From positions 124,001 to 188,000 of the forward strand of contig CAJNDS010001513.1 of NCBI GenBank assembly GCA_905221605.1: a stretch of 64,000 nt of DNA, in the 5' to 3' direction. The stretch's first letter is position 1. Every line of letters begins with the position of its first letter. Under the pieces are notes generated by a model. The model made no database searches. It was not told where the DNA came from and saw only the letters and a program-made list of their open reading frames with translations. Positions 10,187 through 20,624 of the stretch are shown piece after piece. A program made the position numbers and the translations under genes. This DNA is from Symbiodinium natans (Eukaryota > Sar > Dinophyceae > Suessiales > Symbiodiniaceae).

Positions 10187-10320
10187 CAAGTCATTTGGCC
10201 CAGTAACCATCTTATAATAAGGGCACCCTTTTTCGGGTTGGTTATTTCATAAGGGAAACCAGAACCCAAAAAAAGGGTAAAGGCTATCACTGGGCTACCA
10301 AGCAAGTCATTTGGCCCAGT
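10187..10320. mobile_element. Introner-like element, family A, with 18-bp flanking direct repeats
   Basis: CAAGTCATTTGGCCCAGT occurs at 10187-10204 and identically at 10303-10320. Inside, GCCCAGTAACC at the left is inverted relative to GGCTATCACTGGGCTACC at the right, and AAGGGCACCCTTTTTCGGGT with CATAAGGGAA form the body. The same family forms rhodopsin introns 18 and 13. The flanking 10320-10460 may therefore be exon; a plus frame there includes LEDRA-like charged residues but was not resolved. Confidence 0.75.
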
Positions 10321-10939
10321 TGCTCAATCGTTTGCTACATTCCGCCGGCTCCTCCGATCTCTTGAGGATCGAGCGCAGCTGTGGTTTGCCTTACAAGCGA
10401 TCGAGGAGCTCTTTGCAACCCATGCTTGGTTCCTACAAAGCCTAAACCACATGCCATCAGAGAGGCCCGTTCGCAGCAAGGATGGTTGCTTCACCATCGG
10501 CATTTCTTGAGCTTTGGGCGATGCTTGCGACCTGGGATCGCACGACCCATCTCGGGCAAGACGACCCCACACCCATGCAGCACGCGCCTTGCCGGGCTAA
10601 AGATCGACAGTGCCACTGACATCTAAGAGGCGAGGATGAGGAGGATGACGACGAAGATGCCACTGATCCCAAAATGGGCCTGTGCGGCCTGTTTGCAGAC
10701 ACCCGCCCACAGCCACGGCAACGGCAGGTGCATTTCAAGGAAAACATGTTGAAACCAACTACATCTGCGCCTGCAAATCATATCAAATCACGTGCCAGTT
10801 GTCGTGTTCGCCCGTGTTTCCACATACTCGTTGTGCAGCCGAGAAGCAGCTCTGATGGCACTTGTACGAAGTCAAGATGTTCTCCGTCGTCGTCATCCTG
10901 GTCTTCGTGATGTGCCTCAGGAATGAGATGTCCAAGGCT

Positions 10940-11000
10940 TAGGGTTTAGGGTTTAGGGTTTAGGGTTTAGGGTTTAGGGTTTAGGGTTTAGGGTTTAGGG
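10940..11000. repeat. TTTAGGG array, ~9 copies
   Basis: Perfect tandem heptamers adjoining an exon-like island on its right. Confidence 0.9.
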
Positions 11001-11190
11001 TCCAAGCCCAAACGCTGCATGTCAGGCTGAGCATCAGATTCCTATCGCCACATGGCCCGAAACTAATTGCTGAACTGGCCGCGGCATCCGATTGTTGTCG
11101 AGCGTGGTATTCGTGCACTTCAGGCAGCTCGCCGGTGAAACTGCCACAAGCGACTGGAATGGCAACCACGCTGGCTGCAGCTTGACATAT
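11000..11190 (-). CDS. Possible exon
   Basis: A minus-strand frame of about 60 codons contains QAAASVVAIPVACGSFTGEL, then PEVHEYHARQQSDAAASSAI and SFGPCGDRNLMLSLTCS. Composition and regular codons look coding, and TTGACATATG/(AT)n sequence lies just upstream. No family recognised. Confidence 0.35.
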
Positions 11191-11211
11191 GAAATGCAGG
11201 CAGATCAGATA

Positions 11212-11572
11212 TTTATATATATATATATATATATATATTATATCTCTCATGAATCATGAAGTCGTGAGAGAGCCTGCCGCACACCCTAAACCCCCCGGCC
11301 TAATTCTTGCATTTTTACCTTCGCCGTCGTCCGTCTCTTCAACGCTCAAAGTTTGGGATAGCTCCGCCGCCCTGGCTTGCAGCTGCGTTCAAGGCTACAG
11401 ACTGGGTATAGCACTGAAACACATGTGAATACATAAATACATACATACGTACATGCATACATATATATATATATACATACATATCTGTGTGTGTATGCGC
11501 CCACCAGAAATCGTATCCTGTGCAGTACCACCATGGTAAATTAGTAACTACAAAAATGAATGAATTAATCTC

Positions 11573-11604
<32 letters not shown>

Positions 11605-11606
11605 AC

Positions 11607-11637
<31 letters not shown>

Positions 11638-11660
11638 CGAGAGAGAAAAAACAAGAACAA
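11212..11660. repeat. (AT)n and (GA)n microsatellites around a unique island
   Basis: (AT)n at 11212-11240, 11460-11476 and 11572-11603, followed by (GA)n at 11605-11645. The island 11280-11430 shows no convincing frame. Confidence 0.8.
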
Positions 11661-12059
11661 CGACAATGGTCAGCTCCCTAATTGATGCTCCCCGAAGCAG
11701 ATCAGGGACCGAAACATTGGACCCCAGCACAAAGAAGCAGCGCTGCTTTGCGATAGCCCTAAACCCTCAACCCTCAACCCTAACTGAATGCAAAGAAGGC
11801 GCTTCTCGGACTTCTCGGGAATGCTCTGCAGAATTCGGGTCCATTGCAATCCGTCCTGGCCACTGCGACATCATTTCTTCTCCCAAGCTGCGCCAGACTT
11901 TCAACACCTTATGAACACTAAATATAGGGTTTAGGGTTTAGGGTATAGGGATTAGGCAAATATACCCTAAACCCTAAAACCCTTTTCTGGGGTGTGACTC
12001 GGTCCCAAATACATGTTTAGTTTGCAATATCAGACAACATCAGCAGGAAAAACGGAAAT

Positions 12060-12600
12060 TCGACTGGATCCATGCGGAAAAAACCCTGAGGTATGTCCGT
12101 ACGGCGCCATCTCACCTGAAAAAGTGTGCGTCGGTGGTTGCTTAGTAGCCCACTAACCATCTCATCATAAGGGTACCCTTTTTTTGGTTGGGCACTTCAT
12201 AAGGGAACCCCGAACCCGGAAAAAGAAAAGGGTAAAGGCTACCACTGGGCTACCAGGGCCAGAGTTGGTACTGATGCTCCCAGTCCTCCGTGCGGCACTG
12301 TCCCTAGCCCAGCAACCATCCTATAACAAGGCTACCCTAGTTTGAAACTGGGTACTTTATGCAGGAACCCAGAACCAACAAGAAAGGGTTTTTAAGTACA
12401 CTAATTATTATACCATATATTGATAAAATTGGTAGAAAACCATTACTGGGCACCCAGTGGGCTACTAAGGTCCTGATGAAATGTGTCCGAACCGGCGGGA
12501 GCGCTCTCGGCAGCTCGGGCAGGGCTCGCTGGGGCGGCTGATGTGGCTGAGAATTTGGGACTCGGGCTCAAGCTTCCTGGCAGTGCCGCCTGCAAGATAG
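12060..12600 (-). CDS. Possible gene fragment split by two family-A introner-like elements
   Basis: On the minus strand an open stretch (about 12595-12475) encodes an Ala/Pro/Ser-rich segment with KFSATSAAPASPARAAESAP and ends GSDTFHQ at a CAG followed by GA. A family-A element follows (12472-12306), then a short piece (about 12306-12262) encoding DSAARRTGSISTNSGP, then a second family-A element (12262-12150). The arrangement mirrors the rhodopsin gene, where members of the same family are introns with GA or GT donors. The phase at the first junction is not settled. Low-complexity protein of unknown role. Confidence 0.4.
12149..12265. mobile_element. Introner-like element, family A
   Basis: TAGTAGCCCACTAACCATC on the left is inverted to AAGGCTACCACTGGGCTACC on the right; the body has CATAAGGGTACCC and CATAAGGGAACCCC. 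It is very similar to the copy at 10.2 kb. Confidence 0.75.
12304..12474. mobile_element. Introner-like element, family A, longer copy
   Basis: TAGCCCAGCAACCATCC at the left and CACCCAGTGGGCTACTAAGG at the right. It is longer than its relatives because of an AT-rich insertion (about 12395-12440). Confidence 0.7.
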
Positions 12601-12655
12601 GGTTTAGGGTTTAGGGTTTAGGGTTTAGGGTTTAGGGTTTAGGGTTTAGGGTGGG
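12599..12655. repeat. TTTAGGG array, ~8 copies
   Basis: Perfect heptamers; a CCCTAAA block of six copies lies at 12814-12855 in the opposite orientation, with a unique island between. Confidence 0.9.
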
Positions 12656-12699
12656 TTTAGAGCGATGTCACACAACTCTACACATGCATGTTAAGTGCG

Positions 12700-12818
12700 A
12701 CACCACAACAATTGCCAGTGCCTGCGCTGGGGGGCCCGGGGGCCTCGGTGCCCCGCGGCCAGCTCCTCGGCAAGGCATGTGGGGCCAATGATGGTTCGGC
12801 ACACCTCATGTTACCCTA
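12700..12818 (+). CDS. Possible exon, Gly/Pro-rich
   Basis: Plus-strand frame from CACCACAACAATTG encodes QQLPVPALGGPGASVPRGQL then LGKACGANDGSAHLMLP before a stop in the telomeric block. Unrecognised. Confidence 0.25.
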
Positions 12819-13189
12819 AACCCTAAACCCTAAACCCTAAACCCTAAACCCTAAGCCCGGAAGGATCAGAATATCAAAGTCTTACAGCGGCGTGGCCTTT
12901 GCCCGGCGCAGGCGCTGGAGGGCGTGGAAGATTCATGCCATCAAAGCGCCCAGATTTCCACTAGCTGCTCATGCAGGCCAGCCAATCACCTTGAACCTGG
13001 AGCACGCAACGCGAGGCAATTTAAGGTTGCGCGCGTGGAAGGTTTCGATTCCCTTTGTTGCACATTCGTTCGGCCCAGTGCATGGTCAAATAGCATGTAA
13101 CTACTGCCCGATGTGTCTTCACACATGCACACACGCACACACGCACCCGTGCACACAAACACACAATCTTCTCTTCTCCTCCCTCGTCT

Positions 13190-13203
13190 ACCTCTCGCTC
13201 TCG

Positions 13204-13239
<36 letters not shown>

Positions 13240-13250
13240 CCTCTCTTTCT
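13190..13250. repeat. (CT)n microsatellite
   Basis: CT-rich tract following a (CA)n-like stretch at 13120-13170. A second CT tract lies at 13680-13758. Frames over these tracts are low complexity and not called. Confidence 0.9.
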
Positions 13251-13299
13251 GTGTCATCATGCCTGCCTTCCTTCCTGCCTAAGCCTTGCCGCCACACAC

Positions 13300-13485
13300 A
13301 CAGTCAGATGAACCACCCTCCTGGGAGTAAGCATGACAATGAACAGCTTCAGTCTCTGCTTGCACCAACTTCTTCAGCAGTGGGCTACATCAACTTGTTC
13401 AACACTGAGGCTGCATCAGCACATTTGAACACCTGCATGAAGAGTCTTGCTGGATGCCCTACACCCAGACATTCTGCACCCTAAA
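13300..13485 (+). CDS. Possible exon
   Basis: A plus frame encodes MNHPPGSKHDNEQLQSLLAP, then TSSAVGYINLFNTEAASAHL and NTCMKSLAGC before a CCCTAAA block. It looks protein-like but is unrecognised. Confidence 0.3.
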
Positions 13486-13515
13486 CCCTAAACCCTAAAC
13501 TCTAAACCCTAAACC

Positions 13516-13644
13516 ATGAAAGAGACTATCAGGTACCTGCAAGGCGTCCCTCAAGCGTTGTTCACAACATGCAGTGGTGGTCGTCATTGGCATGAGCACC
13601 GCTACATGTTTTCATGGCCCCTGTTGGAAATCATGAGAAATTAG
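13516..13644 (+). CDS. Small ORF or 5' exon, 42 residues
   Basis: ATG to TAG frame starting directly after a CCCTAAA block. It encodes MKETIRYLQGVPQALFTTCS, then GGRHWHEHRYMFSWPLLEIM and RN. The composition is balanced (aromatic, His and charged residues), which is unusual for chance frames in this repeat-rich setting. It could also be an exon that reads into an intron. No family recognised. Confidence 0.3.
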   Translation: MKETIRYLQGVPQALFTTCSGGRHWHEHRYMFSWPLLEIMRN

Positions 13645-13715
13645 GGACCTTTCCGATATCCTTCAAAGTGGCCTCCACACACTCTCTCTCCCTCTCTCTT
13701 CTCCTTTTTTTTTTG

Positions 13716-13748
<33 letters not shown>

Positions 13749-14080
13749 GCTCTCTCTATGGAACATCCCAATCCATCTCCCTGATGAAGTGCTTTGGCTT
13801 TGTGCTCAGCAGGCTTTTGGTAAACAAGGCAGCAAACGCAAAAGAAAAACCACAAGAAAGAGCGGCAAGCGAAAAGCAGAGGCACAACTGACCTGCAACA
13901 TGCAAAATCAACCCCTCCAACTGGCAAAGCAGGAGGGGCTCCACCAAAGCGCATGAAGCAAACAAGCAGGCAAACAACAACAAGGTACAGCTGACAGCAA
14001 GGAACACACGCAAGGACAGGGCATTCTTAAACAAACAAAACACAGGTTTCAGCTTTAGTCTTACTTGCAGTTTACAATTT

Positions 14081-14190
14081 GGAATGGTTCCCCATTATGC
14101 TAACAGTCCTTGAAAGGGATTATAGTACCCCCGGTATGAATCGTCCCGATTAAGGACTGCTAGTATTCGGGGGAACATCCCATTGCCAAG
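14081..14190. mobile_element. Introner-like element, family B
   Basis: GGAATGGTTCCCCATTATGCTAACAGTCC at one end and GGACTGCTAGTATTCGGGGGAACATCCC at the other (each described as a terminal inverted repeat with a few mismatches). The centre has AAAGGGATTATAGTACCCCC. It is the cleanest orphan copy of the family that forms rhodopsin intron 16. Confidence 0.75.
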
Positions 14191-14199
14191 TCACATATT

Positions 14200-14830
14200 C
14201 GAACCTAAACCCTGAACCCTAAACTGTAAACTGATAGGGGTAACCAGAACCCAGTTCCGAACAGAAGGGGCAGGCAAGCGGATGCGCTCAGACCAAGGTT
14301 TAGGGTTTAGGATTTAGGGTTTAGGGTTTAGGGTTTAGGGTTTAGCGTTTAGCGTTTAGGGCCAACCGCATGGAGGTGCACTGCTTTCTTTTGCTCGCAT
14401 GAGTCAGTCGTGGTCTGGTATTTGCCCTTGCTCAGGATAGATGCAGATCGCGACTTGAATCTTGAAGCTCTCTAAGAACGAGTACGGAAATAGTCTGGCA
14501 GCTGGAAGCCTTTTCAGGCCCAGCATGCTTGAAATGTTTATTTGAAAGTCTTGTTGGCACTGCCACCCTTCTGGGAGCACTTGACGGCCTCGGAGTTCAA
14601 GATCAGGAATCATCTACAAGATGATGGTGCAGACTAGAAACTTGGTTTCAGGGTTTAAGGTTTAGGGAACAGACACCCTAATCCCTAAACCCTAAACCCT
14701 AGACCCTAAACAGAATAGCTCGGAGATCAGAAGAGGCCCCGACGATTGCCAGGCACAAGAAGGCCCCAAGCTTCCTTCTCGCCGCGCGTTCCCAACTCGC
14801 AGGGGGCTTTTCAAACTAGCTATCGATGGC
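14200..14830. other. Telomeric blocks and unique sequence without a clear gene
   Basis: TTTAGGG block at 14298-14360, degenerate blocks at 14645-14710. The minus frame at 14404-14613 (69 codons) has no recognisable motif. Confidence 0.35.
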
Positions 14831-15010
14831 CCTTAAGATCCTCCGCCTTCGCCTCCTCCTCCTGCTAGGATGGCCGCCTATGATTTTAGGTTTAGGGTTT
14901 AGGGTTTAGGGGGACTTAGGTCCGCGAAGATGATCCTCTTGACCGCAAAAATGGAAGATACAAAATGTCCCTTCAGGAGACCCGACAGCCTTTGTGACCG
15001 ATTCTGTGAA
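14818..15010 (-). mobile_element. Introner-like element, family C, with telomeric core
   Basis: Right-hand end GTCCCTTCAGGAGACCCGACAG and left-hand end CTAGGATGGCCGCC bracket a TTTAGGG block (14886-14910) and the conserved segment GACTTAGGTCCGCGAAGATG. Rhodopsin intron 4 and the copy at 63.26 kb share this segment. A second family end, CTATCGATGGCCCTTAAG, lies just outside at 14819. Minus-strand flanks look exonic: MSLFTESVTKAVG upstream and QEEEAKAEDLKG downstream. Confidence 0.6.
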
Positions 15011-15139
15011 CAAGCTCATGATCCTATCTTGGACTAATTTACGGATCATCCTCAAGCCATCCTTCCACTTGCATCCCTGAACTTAATGGTTTAGGGTTTA
15101 GGGTTTAGGGGTTAGGGTGCAGGGGTTAGGGCTACAAGT

Positions 15140-15250
15140 TTAGGGCCAGGGGCCTTAATGATTAGAATAGGGTTTTGGGGGCGTATAGTAAGAGTATCCT
15201 TACGAAGGGACCCTGAGGGAATACCATTAGTAATGGCTCCCGACCCCTGT
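15140..15250. mobile_element. Introner-like element, family I
   Basis: GGGGCCTTAATGATTAGAAT, then GGGTTTTGGGGGCGTATAG and GGGAATACCATTAGTAATGG, match a segment at 27.45-27.57 kb in order and spacing (GGGGCCTGAATCATTAG, GGGTTCTTGGGGGGCTAG, GGGAATACGATTAGCATT). No exon context has been established. Confidence 0.5.
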
Positions 15251-16020
15251 ATCAAAGTTTGGGGCTGGCGATGTGGAATTTCGCGTTTCGGGATGTACGG
15301 TGGGAAGCTTGTTCAGAATTGCGCTTTCAAGAGGAGCTGGGCCATAGTCTGCAATACGACAGCTTCGTCGGCAGAACGGCCCTTGAGAAAGATCAAGAAA
15401 TAGTTGTGGGTACTATAAATGGCGCCCTCAGCAAAGTAACCCAGTCTGAACTACGCAGTGTCTCGTGCTTCTGCTCGGAATGGTGAGGGAATAATCTAAT
15501 AACAGTCACACAAAAGGCCTCACTCACCGCGGGCTCACGGTATTGAGGCTTTACAGACAGGATTGAACATGTTGGGCCTGGCACTTGCCACTTGCTGGGA
15601 CACCTCAGGTTTGCGCTGCATGGGCAAAAGTTATGGTCCTTTCGGGCGCGCCCGAACACTACAAGGCCCCACATAATCTTGACGACTTTCAGCGGGACCA
15701 TAAAGTAGAGAACCGCCCATGGGTAAGTCGCAACTCGCCTTCAAACGCGCGGTCGGTCTTGAATGCTTCTTTCATAGGGGCCCCTGCCTAAATGCTCGTT
15801 CCTTACAACACTTGCCTCACAGCAACTCAGGATCAGTCTTTCAGGAACGGCGTGCGCATGCATGAAACAGGGCGGCAACATACTCAAACCGCAACATGCG
15901 GATTTCTCCAGTATGTTTGCTGACATGGGCTCGGCCACACGCAGGGGCTGGGATTAGTTGCACCAGTAGCATGCCTCATCTTGCTGTGCCCCACGCAGAA
16001 CGACTGCTGAGCTGCCCTAA
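15250..16020. other. Unique sequence, overlapping short ORFs, no gene recognised
   Basis: Several 65-102 codon frames overlap on both strands. None shows a motif, and the frames contradict each other. The stretch is free of telomeric repeats and could hold exons. Confidence 0.3.
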
Positions 16021-16084
16021 ACCCTGGACCCTAAACCCAAAACCCCAAACCCTAAACTCTAAACTCTAAACCCTAAACCCTAAA

Positions 16085-16185
16085 CCCAATTGGCAACTCT
16101 CCAACCACCACGTGCTGACCCACTTCCCTTGTCTGGACTTGAGCTTGAGCTGTCACCTTTGGAAGTCTTCCTAAAGCCTGTAATG
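16085..16185 (-). CDS. Possible exon, Ser/Gly-rich
   Basis: After a TTACAG acceptor-like sequence followed by G, the minus strand encodes FRKTSKGDSSSSSPDKGSGS then ARGGWRVAN. It is flanked by telomeric blocks on both sides. Unrecognised, probably disordered. Confidence 0.3.
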
Positions 16186-16333
16186 CCCCAAGGCAACCCT
16201 AAACCCTAAACCCTAAACCCCAAACCCTAATAGGGGGGCTGGATAACAAGAGTGACAGCTCTGAGTCAAAGCCTGATCAGCAGCTAGGGGCTGGAGACAG
16301 AACCTGAGAACAAGGGAATTGCATCTGAATTAA

Positions 16334-16413
16334 ACCCTAAACCCTAAACCCTAAACCCTAAACCCTAAACCCTAAACCCTAAACCCTAAACCCTAAACCC
16401 TAAACCCTAAACC
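16334..16413. repeat. CCCTAAA array, ~11 copies
   Basis: Perfect heptamers. Short plus-strand islands on either side encode LDNKSDSSESKPDQQLGAGD (about 16241-16303) and LERSDGNLEDKQAGETF ending at TAA (about 16449-16502), possible exons split by this array. Confidence 0.8.
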
Positions 16414-17094
16414 CTCCCTCCTACCTCTGCCCCCTCCCGCGCTTAGTGCTTGAGAGGTCCGACGGGAATCTTGAGGACAAGCAGGCTGGCGAGACCTTCT
16501 AAGTTTCGCAGTAACCAGAGGAATGCCTTAAAAGCGAGCCTTTATGACATCCGAACACTAGCACCCTAAACCCGAAACCCTCAGCCCTAAACCCTAAACA
16601 AGGGCTAGCTACTACAGGGCATCCGATGTTGATTTTGAACACTCATTTGGGCTGTGCTTTGTGCAGCTTACTGGTCTCCGGGCTCTTTCTTGGTGCCTCC
16701 CTAGCGCATGCCGGTTGGAGGGTCCTTGAGATTTCTTGGGGCCTGCAGTTTAGTGCTTGCTTGTTACAACGCAGCTTTCCCTCCTGCACGGCTGTGCGGG
16801 ATTTAGGGCAGTGGGGGTTGCAACTTGTTTCTTGGGTCTGAGGCAGGGGCGGTCAAACAAGAACTCGCAGTTCGTCATTGGCGAGCTTCCTGGCGTAGCA
16901 CATGCTTTTGGCTTCCGCCCTAAGTTCTAAGGCACTATAAGCCCTAAACCCTTGCGCTCTAAGCCGTCTTCCGCAAGCATTGTTTCAACCATGAGCAGTG
17001 TCAAGCGTCAAGACCCAAACCCTGCCTACAGAATGCCTCTGTAGGATACTTTAGGCAACTGCAAGGTTTGGGTTCTTCTTGGCTACCAAAGATA

Positions 17095-17177
17095 ACCCTA
17101 AACCCTAAACCCTAAACCCTAAACCCTAAACCCTAAACCCTAAACCCTAAACCCTAAACCCCCCCCCCCCCCCCCCA
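17095..17177. repeat. CCCTAAA array ending in a C homopolymer
   Basis: About nine heptamers run directly into 17 consecutive C residues. Homopolymer G/C tracts beside telomeric or introner sequence recur at 21.88, 22.95, 23.42, 41.94, 46.40 and 60.63 kb. Confidence 0.9.
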
Positions 17178-17283
17178 CAAACCGGGAATGAACTTTTGAA
17201 CCCAGGGCGAGCCCTCGCTGTGTTGTCGGCTCCATGTCAGGGCTGGGCCATGTCGCCTCCAGTGCAGCCGTTACGGTTTATGG

Positions 17284-17568
17284 TAGGGTTTAGGGTTAGG
17301 GTTTCGGGTTTAGGGTTTAGGGTTTGGGTTTAGGGTTTAGGGTTTAGGGTTTAGGGTTTAGGGTTTAGGGTTTAGGGTTTAGGGTTTAGGGTTTAGGGTT
17401 TAGGGTTTAGGGTTTAGGGTTTAGGGTTTAGGGTTTAAGTTTTAGGGTTTAGGGTTTAGGGTTTAGGGTTTAGGGTTTAGGGTTTAGGGTTTAGGGTTTA
17501 GGGTTTAGGGTTTAGGGTTTAGGGTTTAGGGTGTAGGGTTTAGGGTTTAGGGTTCAGGGTTTAGGGTG
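17284..17568. repeat. TTTAGGG array, ~40 copies
   Basis: The longest telomeric array here, nearly perfect with a few variant units (TTTCGGG, TTTAAG, TGTAGGG). It faces the CCCTAAA array at 17095 across a 110-nt island. Confidence 0.95.
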
Positions 17569-17786
17569 ATGAGATCAATAGCATTCGAGGGTTTTGGCGT
17601 GCTTGGAATGCAGGACACCTCGGCGCATCAACCCGAAACCCTAAACCCTAAACCCTAAACCCGAAACCCTAAACCCTATACCCAATGGACTCCCCCGGCC
17701 TCGAACGCACTTTCCAGAGTTCTTGCCGCTGCAAACTCAACGCAGTAAGCGACAGTGCAGCCCCCCCCTCTCCTGCAATGGTCGTT

Positions 17787-17870
17787 TAGGTTTAGGGTTT
17801 AGGGTTTAGGGTTAAGGGTTTAGGGTTTAGGGTTTAGGGTTTAGGGTTTAGGGTTTAGGGTTTAGGGTCT
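17787..17870. repeat. TTTAGGG array, ~12 copies
   Basis: Near-perfect heptamers joined directly to the introner-like element that follows. Confidence 0.9.
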
Positions 17871-17877
17871 CCTGCAA

Positions 17878-18020
17878 CTTACTGTTGGTCAGTAGGGAAT
17901 GGGGGAATAGGGGAATGGGGTACCCTACACAATTTTTTAACGGGAATATATATATATATATACATTTATATTTATAGAGGGCCCTAACTCCCTCATTCCC
18001 TGCTAACCAACAGTGAGGCA
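17878..18020. mobile_element. Introner-like element, family F
   Basis: CTTACTGTTGGTCAGTAGGGAATGGGGGAAT on the left is the inverse of CTCATTCCCTGCTAACCAACAGTGAG on the right (about 23 of 26 positions pair). The body holds an (AT)n tract and AGAGGGCCCTAACTCC. A half copy of the same family is at 60.5 kb. Confidence 0.75.
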
Positions 18021-18299
18021 ATGGTGGTCATCTCCCCTGCACGATTTGTCCCATAACCACCCCTCAACCCCTACCGTAATATCCAACCCCTATCAATTAG
18101 CCCTAAACTCTAAAAACCCTAAACCCTAAACCTGAAACTCTAAACCCCAAACCCGAAACCCTAACCCCGAAATCCTAAACCCTAAGCCCTGCTTTACGGC
18201 CAGGACTGCTGCAACGCCCTAAACCCTCAACCTCCGCATATTAAAGACCTGCCGTAGTCTGCAGGTCTTAGAGCAACCTAAGCAATGGTGCTCTTTCTC

Positions 18300-18362
18300 T
18301 GCTCGAATCCCCAAGACGGGCAAGTTGCAGAACCGAGTCCCTCAGCAAACGGATGTCAGGGC
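18300..18362 (+). CDS. Possible exon
   Basis: Plus frame encodes RIPKTGKLQNRVPQQTDVRA before a TTTAGGG block. Basic and hydrophilic, unrecognised. Confidence 0.25.
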
Positions 18363-18445
18363 CTACAGGGTTTAGGGCTTATAGGGTTTAGGGTTTAGGG
18401 TTTAGGGTTTAGTGTTTAGGGTTTAGGGTTTAGGGTTAGGATTTC

Positions 18446-18665
18446 AACTCCCTGGTTCTTAGTAGGGAATGAGGGAATTGGGACCCCGTAGAGTCCCTTA
18501 AAAAAGCATATACAGGGCCTGAATTCCCTCATTCCAAACCCTAAACCCTAAACCGTAAACCCTAAACCGTAAACCCTAAACCCTAAACCCTAAACCCTAA
18601 ACCCTAAACCCTAAACCCAAAACCTAAACCCTAAACCCTTACTAAGAACCAGCCAGTCTCCCAAC
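18446..18665. mobile_element. Introner-like element, family F variant with CCCTAAA core
   Basis: CTGGTTCTTAGTAGGGAATG at the left and CTTACTAAGAACCAGCCAG at the right form a terminal inverted repeat. AACTCCCT is repeated directly outside both ends. Between them lies a CCCTAAA array (18538-18640). The right flank encodes PSLSPSTSESVLEDDNLPWR on the plus strand (about 18672-18745), a probable exon. Confidence 0.7.
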
Positions 18666-19074
18666 TCCCTTGTCCTAGTCTGTCTCCCTCCACGTCGGAG
18701 TCTGTGCTCGAAGATGACAACTTGCCCTGGCGAAGCCGAATGTCGGTTTAGGGTTTTAGGGTTTTAAGGGTTTCAGGGTTTTCGGGTTTAGGGTTTAGGT
18801 GCGAGCAGCGCAGTCTTGACATGCCAAAACTCGAAACGCGCTGCCTCAAGTTGCACATATTTCCGGCCGCTGAAATCTGGCCGCTTCTGTGCAGGTGCCA
18901 CGCTGGTTGGTGGCTTGGGCGCCTGCACGTGGAGATGTGGACGCATTGCGGCACAAATCTTCGAGAGTGGTTTAAATTTAGTGGGCTCTTCGTAAACCCC
19001 GCCCCACCCCCTTCCCTGGTTCAGGGTCCCTAGTTACATGGTGGGTTCTTGTGCCACCCGCCAAGCAGACACAC

Positions 19075-19140
19075 TAAACCCTAAACCCTAAACCCTAAAC
19101 CCTAAACCCTAAACCCTAAACCCTAAACCCTAAACCCTAA
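19075..19140. repeat. CCCTAAA array, ~9 copies
   Basis: Perfect heptamers. A TTTAGGG array of seven copies lies at 19247-19297 in the opposite orientation. Confidence 0.9.
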
Positions 19141-19299
19141 GGGCAACCATGTTCTGTTTTCTTCGGCAAGGCACCATGCAGGCCCACTGCGAGTTCTTGG
19201 CTTCTTGCTCTGCAAGTCGCCACTGTCAGGGTCGGCAAGTCCCATCGGTTTAGGGTTTAGGGTTTAGGGTTTAGGGTTTAGGGTTTAGGGTTTAGGGGC

Positions 19300-20600
19300 T
19301 TGGGCAGTGTGTACGGCGTCCAAAGACTGGACAGTCGGGAAGGCTGCTTGAAGATATGCCTCAAGGTGCGTGGGACGTGCAAGGGACCCCTTGCGAGATA
19401 CAAGTACATCTGCTCCCTTGGGAAGCGAAAGTTGGCCTGCCCCCAAGAATCCTGAATTTGCTGTGCGTCTCTTGGTCAACCTGGCTCCCATAGTCTTGTC
19501 GCCAAATTTTGGGGCCTGATGGCTTCAGGGTGACGCATGAGCTAGACGGTTCCTGGGAATGCAGCAAATGGTGTCTGTGCCTGGCGTCGTTCCACGTGCA
19601 CGGGTCCTACAAAAAGTGGGAGTGCCGCTCCCAGAGAAGGGACAACCAGCGTGCGAAGTATCCTCGTCTTCAGGACACCGCTTCTGTAAAGTTGGACGAC
19701 AAGCCATCGAGCAGACACGGGATCAGCCAACTAACCGGAACGAACCCACGTGATTTCACGCACTGCGCGGCGTCCAATGTGCTTTTGCAGAGAGGACGTT
19801 AAAAGAATTCACACCAGCTGCCAGATTTGGCTTCAGGGACCCATACCCGGCACTTCTTGTGCAGTGGAGTTGCGCCCTCTGTGCTCTCACCCATGCAACT
19901 CATTGCAAGTTGCAACTCCTTGTCGTTCTGCAAGCAACCTGACGATACCCCAGAAATTGACAGTAAGGTACTCCTGTTATCGTCGCAGCTGCTTTCTGCT
20001 GCATGAGCAAAGCAAAAGCGCGACGTCAAATGCCACGGAGGCTGGCAGAGACAATTCGCCCACTGTACAAGCAAGCGCTTGGCTCAAGTCAACCCTGGAC
20101 ATACTTCATGTAAAGACACATGGTACTTACATGCAGAACATATTACGCAAACGCGCACACACACACACATACACTCACTGAGAGCCTGATGCTGTTTAGA
20201 CTTGTTTGCTTATAGGGTGGCGCGAGCCTCAAGGAGAAACGCTCGGTGCAGGTGTTGCAAAGAACCCTGCAGAGAAACTACATGTTGCTCTGACGGGAGC
20301 GCAGCTACGTTCGCTGCATGAAGTGAATCAAACCACTTGCTGTGCTGGAGCGCAACAAAGTGTCGCTGCAGCTGATGAACCACTGAGACTTCGTGTGGAA
20401 GACGGGCCTGTGGCTTGCCAACTGTCAGATTTGCAACAGCTTAAGAGGCAGCATCAATAATTAGAAGGCCTCACGTTCTCAACATGTCCACATCCCCTGC
20501 GTTCTACTCGATTCTACTCTTCTCTGCGCAAACCCTGTTGTGCAATCGGACAGCATCGGCAACTGTAGCAAAAAAAACAGGCCAGCATTCAGCGGTCTCA
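19300..20600. other. Unique sequence downstream of the rhodopsin gene, no gene recognised
   Basis: About 1.3 kb nearly free of telomeric repeats. Competing frames of 60-143 codons exist on both strands without recognisable motifs. The part next to 20625 is expected to contain the 3' untranslated region of the rhodopsin gene. A short (CA)n tract is at 20152-20175. Confidence 0.35.
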
Positions 20601-20624
20601 CGAATGCTCCATGTCTTGCACTCT

